Shown piece after piece: positions 1 through 11,367 of a stretch of 64,000 nt of DNA (position 1 is the first letter of the stretch; each line of letters opens with the position of its first letter). Both the position numbers and the translations under genes were made by a program. Below the pieces are notes generated by a model. The model searched no databases, had not been told where the DNA came from, and saw only the letters and a list, made by a program, of their open reading frames with translations. The stretch covers positions 5,138,259-5,202,258 of the forward strand of contig JAVGVS010000007.1 in the NCBI GenBank assembly GCA_032718565.1. Reading direction: 5' to 3'. The stretch is from Distichodus sexfasciatus (taxonomy: Eukaryota > Chordata > Actinopteri > Characiformes > Distichodontidae).

Positions 1-136
1 TGAAACCCAGATATAAAATTACTGTGCCATCTGTTCCCACTGGGAGCCTTGTGGCCATTTTATGCCCTGTACACAGCCGGGCTTCCCTGCATTGCCAGAA
101 TAAAGGCCGAACTCCAACGAGGAGAAGGTGGCAGCA
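1..136 (+). other. Possible partial coding exon at left edge (weak)
   Basis: Frame 1 is open for about 45 codons after a TGA at position 1 and runs into GTAGGT, an acceptable splice donor, at 137. It reads in part GLPCIARIKAELQRGEGG, a mix of hydrophobic and basic residues that looks protein-like. If it is an exon it would end after two bases of a codon (phase 2), which does not match the entry phase of the candidate exon at 9330. An open frame of this length is common by chance and no protein family is recognised, so this is only a possibility. Confidence 0.2.
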
Positions 137-1081
137 GGTAGGTGTGAATACCTAGCTAATTTGAAAGGTTAATCCAGCAATTAAAGTCATTAGTTCAGGT
201 AATGGTCAGATAAATGTACACTGTAAAAATGTAGTGGGGAATGGTTCTAAATAGCCATATATTAAAGTTAGCACCACATTCCCCTGGCTTAACCCGATTT
301 ACGAATGAATCAAGAAACAGTCTGCCATAGGATGAGAGAAGAAATAAATCCAATTCAAAGGGTAAATTACTTCAATTTACTTGGAGTAATGCTTGAGGTG
401 AATTCATCAAATTTTGGAATTTTATTAACCATAATTAAAATAAAATAATGATATTAAACAGAAGGATTTTGTCTCGTCCATCGGTTATGGGGGTAAACAG
501 TAATAACGCAAATAAATTGCAAACTAAAGTACAGTAAATTGTATTTTGTTATTTAGAAAAATGTAAATAACATTAAAAAACTGTACATAAAATATTTTAA
601 TTAAAAGTTTGATGCCTGAGTCTGTATCACGGCTAGAACAGAGGACTAAATTATTTCATTTAAATATACATTCTGTTTTATGCCCAATCCTCAAAAATAC
701 AGTCCTCTTTTGAGTTTTTCAGTACTGTACCTACTAGCAAAAATTGTTGGATGAGTGGCAATGTGTATTGTGGAAGTCTCAAAACCTCATGTAAATTGGT
801 TCTTTATTTTCAAGCCGTATAGTATGTGTTAAAGCCTTAGTGTAATAAGAAGAATTAAGTGCTATATGGCATGTCATTCATTTTATTAATAAAATAATGA
901 CTTCTACTACTGAGTTCAGCACTGAAACAAACAGTTCCGAGTTTTTGATGTGTGTGTGCGAGTGAGTGAGTGTGTGATACACTTGTGTTATAGGTGCACC
1001 GCTGCGTTTGTCAAGTCTCTGGAGTGTCTATTCAGGCTGTCCAGTACAATCACACGTCTAACTGTAACGGAGATGGAGGCT
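137..1081. other. AT-rich non-coding sequence
   Basis: AT-rich, low-complexity sequence with many TAA/TTA runs and no open frame with coding character. A TG-rich stretch near 945-975 leads into the (GT)n tract at 1083. No transposon ends or tRNA-like boxes were seen. Confidence 0.6.
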
Positions 1082-1082
1082 G

Positions 1083-1104
1083 GTGTGTGTGTGTGTGTGT
1101 GTGT
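1083..1104. repeat. (GT)n microsatellite
   Basis: About eleven uninterrupted GT units. It generates the Cys-Val runs in the overlapping open frames, which are therefore not genes. Confidence 0.9.
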
Positions 1105-1109
1105 CTGTA

Positions 1110-1440
1110 CCCCTCCACCAGGCACAAGCTCCCACTCCAGACCTCAGCCATGCCAATGAATAATGTAACGTGCGGCGCTGTGATGTGTGCAGTCAGCACT
1201 CTGCGCCGCCGCTGTCGAGCTGTGCACTTTGACTGGGTAGGCCGCTTCCGTAATGAGCCAGCGATGGGGAGTTATCGAGTGAGATATCTGAGATGGGCCT
1301 CCACGCATGGCCAAGGTCAACGCCTCGAACCCTCCACCCTCAAAACCACATCACACTGGACAGCAGCTTCTTTAGGGGACACTGACCAGACAGAGCTGAC
1401 ACGGAACTCGATTCAAAGTGTGTGTGCCCAGGTTGGGGAG
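1110..1440. promoter_or_regulatory. CNE-like block (candidate regulatory element)
   Basis: Mixed-complexity, GC-richer sequence between the GT repeat and AT-rich flanks. An open frame of 155 codons crosses it, but it starts within the microsatellite region, and its translation (His, Arg, Thr, Cys-rich) does not look like a folded protein. Composition alone suggests a conserved non-coding element; there is no alignment evidence. Confidence 0.25.
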
Positions 1441-4400
1441 TCAAAAAATTCTTTAACATGATATATCAGTGCATTTGATTAATTAAACTGAGATATGTTT
1501 AATTCATTAAGCAGCAGATGTATAAGTTCAAGGCACCATAATATGAATTAGTATGAATACATTTAAATAAGTGGGTCCTATAAAGAGATGTTAGTGTGAC
1601 TATATTCATGGCTTACGACTTGACCTGTTCTGAGGTTTGCTAGGCATCCAAGTCAATAAATGTATTTACACTAAATATGTCAGAGTGGTGGTGAAATAGG
1701 AGTGATGTTAGGACCGTGTTATACACAGTTATGAAAAGCAGCTGCTCATGTTTGTCCATTTCCTATAGTAATCAATGTCCATCTTCCCCACATCACATGT
1801 ACAATGGGCTCCTGGGAGAAAACACAAAGCATGCAAAAGGTCTAAATGACCAATGTCTATTCTGACCACGCACACTCCATTCACACATAGGCAAAACAGA
1901 CAAGAACACGCAAATACACACAAGGTTTCTGTGTAATAAATTAAGAATAAATAAATTGAACAAAATAATGTATTACACCAATTTACTGATGCATATTGCA
2001 TAGATCAGAATATATCAGAAACTAATGTAACTGATATTCCAATATTCACACACGAATCAAGAGTAAAAATAAGGGCTTTATTAAAAGGAAAAAAATCTGG
2101 TGGGAAAGATTTTCATTTTTTCCATCCAGGGATTTTTGTCATTCCTATGTGCTGCAGCCAGACCTACAGAGTCTAGCAAAAGACAAATCTCTTGATGAAC
2201 CTGAAATCAATGTACTCTCAAATATTCATGTCTGTCCCACGCTCTTGCTGTGCCATATCAATTACCCCCAATCCCTTTCACCAGCTGGGGGAGGGTGAAC
2301 ATATCGACACTTAGCCCCTCACAATAAACTTTATTGACATTAGGAGGCCTGGGAAGTACCCTTCCTGAATTGTAAGATGTGGTCTAAAAGACATAATTTA
2401 CATGTGCTGTAAGGTAGAAGAGTTACTAAGCATGCTATTTACAAATAATTTGTTAGACTTATTTGTTGGCCAATTATACAAAAATGTATTAGGTCCTAAA
2501 GATCCACTTTATTAAATATATAATAAATTAATTAATATAATACAAAATATAAAAGTTTGAAATGGTATTTGTAAGTATTTTTACATAATGCTGGTTTTAA
2601 AAAAATCCCAGGTATATGTAAAAATAAATAAATATGAAAGTGACATTTAATTGTTATTGATGGCTTTTCCCAGCCAAACTGGATAGGGCTACATCAATGC
2701 ATTGACACAAATTTGATCAAACCCTTGCCAATTCAAATGAGGTTTAGATGTTTTGTCCTCTTTGACTAATGAGGGCAAATTCAAAACTATTGTTAGTATT
2801 GGTTTTCTGCGATTTTCTGAAGGAGTAATTGATTATACATTCATCATTCTGTGAAAGTACCATTGTGGATAATTTCATTATATTGAATTATCAGGTGTGC
2901 CAAGCTGCTATCCGGCCATGGAAAGGTGAGGTGGGGATAAAGAGTTCACCTTGAGACTCCTTACTAATTACCATCATCACTTTGGATGAAAATGTGTGCC
3001 CTTTTCTCTTTATCTTAAATGATCAATCTGTTATCTCTTTAATGTATTATCACGCCACAATAAGACGAAGTTTAGAGAAGGAGAAATGTACATTCTGAAA
3101 AGGGCATTGGGAGAAACATTATTGATAATTAGAACAATATTTTCTATGTTGCCCACATAGGCAAGTGGTGATGTGAACAGAAGTAGAATAGCTGTTCATA
3201 CACTCAAGCTGCAAAAGGACACTCATTTTACATGACAAATTTTTGATTCGTTACAAAACCAGCAAAATGCATCACTTTTACACAGCAACACCACAGCAAT
3301 CTCCACCACATCAGGCTGGTCACTCATGAAACTAAACCATTATTTTTTGTTTGCGGGAATAAAAATCTAGACTGCTGGCCCCCTTATTGTACTTTTGTAC
3401 TTACCTTTGTTTATTAAAAAGGCTTTGTGTGGGCTCCATAAATATTGTATAGAAATAAAATAATATGGAAAGTTAGCTGTTTTAATTTAATTAAAAGGGG
3501 GTTTTATTAACACATTGAAGTACTAATTTCATACATTAAAACTTCTGAAGGTACCATGATTACTTAAGGCTTCTCCTATTTTTTTAATTGCACTACTTCA
3601 TGGTAATGCAGGATGCTCCAAGGAAACAAACATCTCCTGTCCATTATAACTGTAACCTTAGCTGAGGTCTGAGTCCATTTGTGGAATGTTTATTCTATTT
3701 CCATATATTATAACAAAATTGTGTGTTTGGCAGAGCAAAAAATATCGCAGCCATTTTAAAATTCCATCTGGAGTTGAAACGGCCATGGCTTGATGAAATG
3801 AATCTTTTTAATTTGCATTTTGTATAATTCATGTTAAATGCTGGAGGAAAACAAAAGACTTAGAGCCCTCTGCCTTCCTTTTCACAAATGTAACTTTGAT
3901 CAATTGAAGTCATGCCCATATAAAGGAGCAAGGACCACTCCACTTCTTAAATGAAAAGGAAACAAACAAAAATGCGCGCCTTCACACAAAGGACTGCAGT
4001 GGCCTCGCCACCTGGAGTTAATCCATAGCTCCCTCTGCTGGACTAAGTCTCTCTTATTTGTTCCTTTCCTAAAGCCCATCAAAGCAATAGCCTGATAATG
4101 TTCTGCACATTCAGCACGAAAGCCACATTGAAGTGCAATCAGTGCAAACTACAAACTCTCCGGTCTGTCCTTATTAACCAAACAGGCATATAATGATCAA
4201 ACTTTACTGGATCAATGCCATTGTAATCATGTCCCTATTGTCCCTTTAATGTATTAATTACCAGACTAATTGATAAAAATGCAGTGTAGTGTGTCTTGTA
4301 GTTTCAGCAGCGCTCAAGTGTACAGTGCTTGGTCCATTCTTAAAGTGTACTTTATTTTTTTTCATTTACATTTAAATACATCTTTAATTTAATATTATTC

Positions 4401-4550
4401 TTAATATTCCTGAAATTTTGCACAATGTTCCGTTTTATGCAGTCTGTGGAGCACATCACTCAAAGTGAAGTCTGTCACTACAAGCTGGGATAAGCTGTTT
4501 TTTATTTATTATTTATTTTTATTATTTATTTTTTTATGTTGAACACATCC
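1441..4550. other. AT-rich non-coding stretch
   Basis: Long AT-rich sequence with no plausible exon. It holds an octamer-type motif (ATTTGCAT) at 3811-3818. Around 4500-4540 there is a T/A homopolymer-like patch of repeated TTTATT units. No TIRs, tRNA-like boxes or long tandem repeats were seen. Confidence 0.55.
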
Positions 4551-4599
4551 ATTGCACAAATTAGGCCACATCTTACACAACATACTCCACAGTATAAAT

Positions 4600-4900
4600 C
4601 AGAACAGGCTCCCTTTCTTTAGTCTGTGGCTCTGGGTAGAAGATCCTGTGGCTTCCTGCATGCCGGATGATGACAGACTGAACAGTTTCTCTGAGAGCCA
4701 GCGAGAGCGGACCCGGGCCAGGGCACGTTCCTCCTCTCTTCCCCTGCAAGCGGCCGTTTCCTGGAGCAGGTCTGGCTGCTGGAGAGCCGTCACAGGCCCA
4801 GCGACAAGTCGACATGCTGGAACGAGGGTATGAGTTCAACAGGGATAAATCAATACCAGAGCCATGTGCATGTTTCAGAGAAAGGCATAAAACTTTCCTA
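4600..4900. other. GC-richer patch, open on several frames, function unknown
   Basis: This island of higher GC stands out from its AT-rich surroundings. It is preceded by an acceptor-like pyrimidine tract ending in TTTAG at about 4621 and contains GTATGA near 4828. Several frames on both strands are open here, which is what GC-rich sequence gives by chance, and the translations disagree about any protein. It could be an exon of a non-coding RNA, a CNE, or neither. Confidence 0.2.
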
Positions 4901-5430
4901 ATAACACAGGATGTACGCATTTAGTGCCTGACTGCCACACACTCATTTTGGGACATCACACAATACAGTGCACATTTATTAAAATATTAAAATGTTTACT
5001 TTTAGGATTTTTTCCATGTACATTTTTAATACTTAAGTTTGAATTTTCAAAACTTTTCTTAATTTCATTTATTTGCCTAATTTAATTTTATTAAAAAATA
5101 CTTGCACAGTGTCACATGTGAAACAGATGTTGTACTTGTACATATTATGTATGTACTATGTATATAAATGTTATTTAATCTGTTTGCCTAATTTATCCAA
5201 ACTGACTTATAAACAGCTGTTGGACAATTAAATATGTGGCAAGTACACACAATCTTGGAACTCAAAGTAATGTGTGTTTTAATTTATAATTGTTTTGTTT
5301 TTTACAATACCATGTATAAACCAGGGTGTCATTTCACTCGATACTGTCCTTGAATAACTATGTATGTGGCAAATACACAAACTTGAAGTAGTAAATATGT
5401 TGTTGGTGAGTTCTGAACTAAAGTGAGCCC
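4901..5430. other. AT-rich non-coding sequence
   Basis: Low-complexity AT-rich sequence. Nothing recognisable was seen on either strand. Confidence 0.6.
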
Positions 5431-6230
5431 CTATTGCATCAGAGCAGGGAAAAACATGCTTTTTGTAAATCTAATTGGAGAGCTTAGCGGCTCTGGTTGG
5501 AATTGCTTTGCTCTTGCCGTATGGAGGTGCACCGAGTTGCCCCAGCCACCCCTGCTGTTGCCTACAGATCAGCTTAACCAGCCTTGAGATGATTGTTGGA
5601 CTGGGGCCATGAAAAAAAAAATATTCCACAGAAGTTTTCTCGACTTTTTAGGCATCCGCGAAGCGCTCCAGAAGTACTGAACCCCCAGATCTCTTTTGTG
5701 TTTTTCAATTAAACCACTCCTCCTGATTCAAAGGCAGCCAGATCTAATACCGCTTTGATCTCGTAACCATAGGACAGACATGTAAATAGAGGTTCGCTTT
5801 TTGGGCGAGAGAGGGAGCTTGTAATTCCACAGCGATGGGGCATCTCTTTTCAATGAACTAGAACTTTAAAGTTCTCAGGCCTCGTGGTGAAGAGGCAGCA
5901 AACGCAAATAATCTGCTTCTCTGACGGAACCCTTTGAATCGCGCATGGCCCGACGATTTGCTTTCATTCTTTTTTCTCAATCCCACACCTAGTTCTCTCC
6001 TCACTCTCTCCCCCTGAAAACACAATTAATCAATCCTCGCAGTATGAACGCAGGGAGGGAGAATAGACACATGCTCATCAAAAGAGGGGCTGTAATAGGC
6101 TGAAAAATAATGAATGGGAACAGGCAAACAGCAGGTAACATTACGCCTAATAACACCAGAGGACGTAAAACTAAAGAAAGATGCGCTTGCTCGACGTTTT
6201 CATTTTCATCTCCATTTTTGTTCACTGCAG
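5431..6230. promoter_or_regulatory. CNE-like block (candidate enhancer)
   Basis: About 800 bp of mixed-complexity sequence with few homopolymers, bounded by AT-rich DNA. It contains a homeodomain-type core (CTAATTG at 5471-5477). Balanced composition plus absence of sustained coding frames is typical of deeply conserved distal enhancers in vertebrate gene deserts. Conservation was not tested. Confidence 0.35.
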
Positions 6231-7140
6231 AGAAATTTTGGCAACGTACAGAAAGTATTCACAAGACAAGTATGTTTTTGCGGTTTTTAGTTGAAGAAAT
6301 AAAGGTTGGAAAGGACATTGTATCTCATCAGAAGTTAACGTGTGACCTGACTGATGTAAAGTGTGTATTAGAGAACAAGGAGCAGGTTACTGACAAAATG
6401 AAAGGCATAAGTACACACATATTTGCATTAAGGATCACAAAATCTATTATAAAGGTGGCACCTTTGGAATCTTAGGAGGTTCTTTACTCCTCTGCCAAAA
6501 TCGATAGACAAATACAGGCTCTCTTCTGTTATAGAGGCTCTACAAAATTCCGCTCACGGCATGGGATCTCTTAATACAGCCTGTACTGTGAAAGAGGCAT
6601 TAAGGAGGCCTAAAAAGGAATCCAGTTTTTCATGTCTGTTATTCAGAGTGCACTTTCTCTCTCACACACACACATTGAGAGGAAAACTAAAATTCTGCAT
6701 TACTGCTCTACTGAACCACACCTAAGTCCCTTAATATCCCACATGGGAGTTGGATCTGTAACTTACACTTTTTTAACCAATAGGCATTTAACACACTGAC
6801 AACCTGACCACACACATTCCTTCTTAGATGGCAATACACATACAAGCAGCCTTTAGCCATAGCAAAAATACCAAAAATTTAGCTGTTGTTTACAGGGCTG
6901 TAAGAGGAGAATTTGATAAATTGCAGTCTCTCTATACGCTCCTCTATAATTTTTGTACTTTTCTTCAGTTTCCATTTCTCCTTTCGCATTAGCCGAAATT
7001 TAAAACCTTTCTCGACTAAAAAATGACTCGTTGGTATCCCAGTTTCCTTCTTCTAATAGCTCCCAACAGTGAAACTGTTTTCAAGGGCATTTTTCAAAAC
7101 ATTGGTTTCGACGCACGACAGCTTGCTTTGCCATCTTTTG
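6231..7140. other. Non-coding stretch
   Basis: Moderately AT-rich sequence with a short CA-rich patch near 6660-6680. The 121-codon frame ending at 6475 is Lys/Thr-rich and lacks recognisable features. No transposon termini were seen. Confidence 0.5.
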
Positions 7141-7575
7141 GGTAGGGTTTTATTTTCTCTTTCCTCTCCCTGCCTTTTGAAAGCGCCCACCGTATGGACA
7201 CGCAGATGAAAGACATGCAGCAGAGCATGAAAATGACTTAATTAGCACTAATCGCTTTTGATGGAACACATTTCCACTATTTGCCTCAATTAGGTATGGT
7301 TAATTTCTCTTAATTTTTTCCCAGCAACTGCAGACCAATCTGTAGCAGGTGCGATTATTGACATATTGTTTCTGAAAATGGAGAGCTTTGATTGTTCCCT
7401 GCACTCATTCCCTCTCAAAAATGACCCACAGCGCATGGATAATAGCGCTAACAGTGAATTGACTTCGCCTCTGTTGTTTTCAGTGCAGGTTCCCTGTGCT
7501 AAAGTCGGCACATTAGACCCTATTACTGACACCAGCTTCTGGTTGATTAGCAGGCAGAGTAACCAAGTGCATCTC
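7141..7575. promoter_or_regulatory. CNE-like block with homeodomain core
   Basis: Mixed-complexity sequence with a TTAATTAG homeodomain-type site at 7238-7245. Partly overlapping open frames on both strands (about 85 and 108 codons) in the same segment suggest neither is selected for coding. It abuts the TTAA-flanked transposon that starts at about 7580, so the transposon may have inserted into the edge of this block. Confidence 0.35.
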
Positions 7576-7579
7576 TTAA

Positions 7580-8007
7580 TCAGAGCCTCCAGGATTTCGC
7601 AATGTTGCGATTGCAACTATTAACGCAAATTCAGCCAGTCCCCGCAAATGATTTACTACCATGCAATTTTGACCAATTAACACATTTTTCCCTAATTTTT
7701 GACCAATCATTGTTGTTTCCTGCTAAACATTAAGCCATATCAGCGAACTTGCTTCCTTGTTGCGCTTTAAAGACGCAGGAAATGTGTGATAGAAACACTT
7801 CACATTTATCTTCAAAAATAACTAAATGATTAATGGTTAATACAAATAATATTGGTTTTCTTTCCTTAAGTAATTGTTAAAGAATTATTGTGAAAAGGGA
7901 CAAAATCGCAAAGTTTTCCGCAATATGTTTAAGAAAAGCCATCGCAAAATCAGGCATTTACACCATAACAGTCTCAAAAAAAGCCTGCAAAATCCTGGAG
8001 GGACAGC
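7580..8007. mobile_element. Non-autonomous DNA transposon, TTAA target site (Kolobok-like candidate)
   Basis: A 428-bp segment flanked by TTAA on both sides (7576-7579 and 8008-8011). Its ends are inverted repeats: CCTCCAGGATTTCGCA near 7586 and TGCAAAATCCTGGAGG at 7986-8001, differing at one base. The outermost six bases or so match poorly, as in an old copy. There is no transposase frame, so it is a MITE that would have been moved in trans. A TTAA target site is known for the Kolobok and piggyBac superfamilies; the Kolobok assignment is inference from general resemblance. Confidence 0.6.
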
Positions 8008-9295
8008 TTAATCCATGTTAAGGATCATTACTGAAAACAAAGGCTTGGTACACCAATTAAAGCTTCCCCATAAAGGTCTATTTTAGTTGTGATCTGTTTG
8101 ACCACTTTAACATACTTTGGTCCATGTAGGATCATTTAGAACATAAAAATGAAATTGTCATGGTTAATCCCCCAGATTTTACTGTCATGTAGCTGCATTA
8201 TTTAAATGACAAAAAACAACTGCGTCTACTTACAAAGAATTTGGGAAGAATAGAAAAGCTTTACTACAAATTGTTGCAGTGTTATTACATGCCTAATAAT
8301 GGTTTATTATAAGGCACCAGTTTATCTCAATGTGTTCATGATTTAAGAGAATAAATCTTTTGGTTTTAAAGTCTAACTGAAGGGTATATTTCCGCAAATG
8401 TTCATGAACCGAAAATTGTGCAGGTCAATCCTGATCTGTCTGAAAAATTCAACTCAAAATTATATGGATATTCAAGTTTTAAGGACATTGATAATCAGCA
8501 TTAAAACTCCTGTGAAGTTGCAGGCCAAGCGTGAAGGTAGAACACGCTAGTATCTGAATCAGTACGCTAATACAGGGCAATGAGATCAGACAAGGACAGG
8601 TCACTATAACCTGGGGCTATTACACACCTCCAATGAAATGCATAACTCACTCAGTCATTCTCGTTAAAGAAATAGGGAATCTGTGGCATTAACAAATCAT
8701 TAATTCCACACTCAATTGAAAAGTGATGGTCGTTCATGAGATATCAATGTGATTTACAGCAGCTATTCCTACTGTGTCGACTCCATTCAGTTTAAGACTA
8801 GCAAATCAATGGTAGCAGGTACTAGTAGAGCTATTCTTCACATTTAACCTCAATAAAGGTTTTATTAGAGAGAAAGAGGGAAAGAGTGAGAGAGGCATAG
8901 TGAGAAAGAAAGTGTGTGTCAGATTTAAAATGGTAAGAAAATAAAGTTTTAATTGACCTTCATCAATTGGTTGTTTTGGGGAAAAGGAACTGGGAGAGGG
9001 AGGAAAAATGTGCAATAGGGAATTGGAAAGAATTTATTGGTTTTAATTAATTAACACTCTATTAGAATTTTCAAAATTAATGGTCCATAAAAACATATCA
9101 TAATAGATTTGTTCATATCATAATACATTGCATCTTCTGTTTCTAAACTGCTGACATTTTTCTGACAAATCTACATTTAAAAAGCAATCTTAATTAAAAC
9201 AGCAACTAAACAAAATTGATTTAACCTCACATTTTACATGCATATTTGCTGTTATTTATCATGTTATATAACAGTAAACAATATCTACAGTTCTA
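8008..9295. other. AT-rich non-coding stretch
   Basis: AT-rich sequence with a purine-rich (GA) patch at about 8860-8920 and TTAATTAA-like strings near 9050. No exon or mobile-element structure was seen. Confidence 0.55.
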
Positions 9296-9329
9296 GTGGG
9301 TTCCTGTTTCCAAGCTTTTCTTCTTGTAG

Positions 9330-9421
9330 CGATGGCACCTCCATTGGCAGCCCACCCTGATGCTCTCAGCCAGGGAGATAAGCGGGTGGCAGAGTGCCTA
9401 GAATTCTGCCGACAGCTTCAG
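9330..9421 (+). CDS. Candidate internal coding exon of an unidentified gene
   Basis: A pyrimidine-rich acceptor ending in CTTCTTGTAG (AG at 9328-9329) precedes 92 nt, then a donor GTAAAC at 9422. Two bases complete an incoming codon; then 30 open codons begin at the ATG at 9332 and end exactly in phase 0. The peptide includes HPDALSQGDKRVAECLEF and then CRQLQ, a likely amphipathic helix, with codon use (AAG, CGG, GTG, GAG, CAG) typical of real exons. The exit phase matches the entry phase of the candidate last exon at 42431. No protein family is recognised. The frame stays open past the donor to 9703, so an unspliced chance frame or a CNE is the alternative. Confidence 0.4.
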
Positions 9422-9830
9422 GTAAACCTTGCATCCCTTCCTATAAATGCACTTCAATTTTTAATTCCCGCCCTGTTGTCTGGAGCCATGGCTGCTTGGA
9501 GACCGGCGTCTGAGCGAAGGGTCATGGGCCATGTCCTCCGTGATCGATCATTTAACATGCAGGGGGATGAAAGGAGGCCGGTCCCTCAACCACGACTGCT
9601 ACGAGTCACAGGCCAGCGAGTTAGAGGACATCAGGCCATGTTTCATCGCTTGTTTGCGTTGCAGAAAAGACAATTCCCTTATGCTAATGTTAGTACAACA
9701 TGAATTTCCCTCAAGGCTACGCCAGGGCTTTTTATTTTTATTACCTGAGTGCTCCAGAGGCCCAAAGGCCAAGGCAGGGAGCCATTTGCAGGTGGGTGCA
9801 TGAAATATATAGCCTCGTAAAAGTCAGTCT
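9422..9830. promoter_or_regulatory. CNE-like block downstream of candidate exon
   Basis: Mixed-complexity sequence continuous with the candidate exon. The open frame that includes the exon continues to 9703 and a second overlapping frame runs 9531-9803. Openness in two frames speaks for base composition rather than coding here. It could be conserved intronic sequence next to an exon, or the whole of 9296-9830 could be one non-coding element. Confidence 0.3.
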
Positions 9831-10200
9831 GCCATGCCTGCCCAAGCACAATTACAAATGGCATTATGTAAACTGATGTGTGCTGCTACAAGAATGGCAT
9901 TATATTTACCTTCCCCATATCGCTCGGCCGCACCACTAAAACATGCCGTACCTGTCACCAAACCAATTGTCCGAAATGGGAAGTGGGGCTGGTACTTGCA
10001 CAAAGACTTTGTCTACATAGACATGTACAAGCTTTATATTGTTTCAGTGAAATCCCAAAAAGTAGACAATTTACAAGCAATATTTATGTTAAAAATAGAC
10101 TACTATTGTTAAGAGGATAAAGAGCCCACTTATATTGGCAATTAAGCAGACACACGCACAATCATTTCTTCTACCCCATAATTACTAGATCTTAATTAAG
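9831..10200. other. Non-coding sequence
   Basis: No recognisable structure. Short overlapping frames in two registers lack coding character. A TTAATTAA-like run lies just before the SINE at 10201. Confidence 0.5.
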
Positions 10201-10454
10201 TGAAAGTGAGTGATTATTTGTCATTGTGAACACACCACAGCACAGCACACAGTGCACCACAATGAATTGTGACCTCTGTATATGACCCATCCGTGAAGGA
10301 GCAGTGGGCAGCTGACATGGGCAGCACCCAGGGAGCAGTGCTTGGGGATGGTACCTTGCTCATGAGTACCTCAGTGATAATTCTATGGGTCTGGGATTCA
10401 AACCGGGGTGCTTCTGATCACGGGACGAACACCCTAACCACCACCATCGCCCCT
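10201..10454 (-). mobile_element. tRNA-derived SINE (family 2), minus strand
   Basis: Read on the minus strand, this begins with a tRNA-like head near 10454, carries a B-box-like GGTTTGAATCC, then a body with the GAGCAAGGT and GCTGCCCACTGCTCC blocks, and ends in the tail TGACAAATAATCACTCAC. The same body and tail recur at 10549, 18347/18778, 49706 and 56601, which shows it is a dispersed family. RNA polymerase III transcription from the internal A and B boxes is the usual mode for such elements. The frame at 10269-10460 is a by-product. The family name is not assigned. Confidence 0.85.
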
Positions 10455-10548
10455 AAATAATATTACAACTAAACCTATTCCAAACATTAACCAGCAAACA
10501 AAATCCAAACCTGCAACTTTTCTATCAGAGCATTTTTCCTTTTCTGTC
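10455..10548. other. Spacer between opposed SINE copies
   Basis: AT-rich spacer of about 95 bp between two inverted SINE copies. Transcripts across it could fold back through the SINE arms. Confidence 0.5.
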
Positions 10549-10728
10549 AGAGGTACTGATGAGCAAGGTATCATCCCCAAGCACTGCTCACCGGACGCTA
10601 TCCATGTTAGCTGCCCACTGCTCCTTCACAGGTTGGGTCAAATTCAGCAGTTACATTTCGTTGTAGTGCACTGTGTGCTGTGCTGTGCTGTGCTGTGATG
10701 TGTGCACAATGATAAAATAATCACTCCA
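10549..10728 (+). mobile_element. tRNA-derived SINE (family 2), 5'-truncated, plus strand
   Basis: This has the same body and tail as the copy at 10201-10454 but in the opposite orientation, and it lacks the tRNA-like head. It begins in the block around GATGAGCAAGGTATC and ends with a GTGCTG-type expansion and the AAATAATCACTC tail. Truncation of the 5' end is expected of target-primed retroposition. Confidence 0.8.
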
Positions 10729-10982
10729 CCGTTCACTCTCTTTTGAGGATTAGTCATCAAGTACAAAAATGTTCTCACAAAAACAATAAAAAATTAAAAA
10801 ATCTTGATTTTACTTTTCAGTGATAATCAGGCCCTCAGAACCACCTAAAAACCTAAAAAGAGAAAGAGAGTGAGTGTTGTCTTTATGCCATAATGATCAA
10901 ATATGGCATATAAATAAAATGTTTTAAAGGTAATATATATCTTTGGAAAGTTGTTTAATTGAAGCCCACAATTGATGTATCT

Positions 10983-11155
10983 GGGCGGCACAGTGGTGCA
11001 GTGGCTGGTGGTGTGACTATGTGAGTGTGTGTGCCATGCGGGATGGTGGCGCCTGCCCAGGGTTGGTCTCCACCTTGCATCCATAGTCCCTGATTAGGCT
11101 CCGGATGCGGCGACCCCGATAGGGATTAAGCGGTTCAGAAAATGAAGGAATGAAA
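10983..11155 (+). mobile_element. DANA/Mermaid-like SINE, internally deleted
   Basis: Starts with GGGCGGCACAGTGGTGCAGT, which holds the A-box-like segment, then jumps directly to the GTGTGACTATGTGAGTG part of the body and continues to the GCGACCCCGATAGGGATTAA end. Compared with the fuller copy at 41680-42035 it has lost the B box and central region. The overlapping minus-strand frame is not a gene. Confidence 0.8.
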
Positions 11156-11330
11156 TAATTAATCACTTTATCTATTTAATACTCTAACAACTACTCCTAA
11201 CCCCAACCAAGTTTTTTTGGTACATTAAATAAATGCTGAGACTTTTCTATAAAAGCAAGGATGAGTTGTTAAATAAAAAGTCCTCATAAAGCCACAAAAA
11301 CTGACATGCCTCAGGATCTCCCACGTACAT
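11156..11330. other. Non-coding sequence
   Basis: AT-rich, no recognisable structure. Confidence 0.5.
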
Positions 11331-11331
11331 A

Positions 11332-11367
11332 CGCACACGCACACACACACACACACTCACACTCACG
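11332..11367. repeat. (CA)n microsatellite, imperfect
   Basis: CA repeat with scattered G and T interruptions. Confidence 0.85.

Noticed and set aside
994..1461. 155-codon plus-strand frame
   Set aside because: It starts in TG-rich low complexity and crosses the (GT)n repeat. The remainder shows no domain, signal or splice framing.
4573..4920. 115-codon minus and 93-codon plus frames in the GC-rich patch
   Set aside because: Several registers are open at once, which GC-rich sequence produces by chance; no frame is favoured.
10269..10460. Frame similar to those at 18234-18539 and 18766-19002
   Set aside because: The shared peptide is the translation of a tRNA-derived SINE body, not a gene family.
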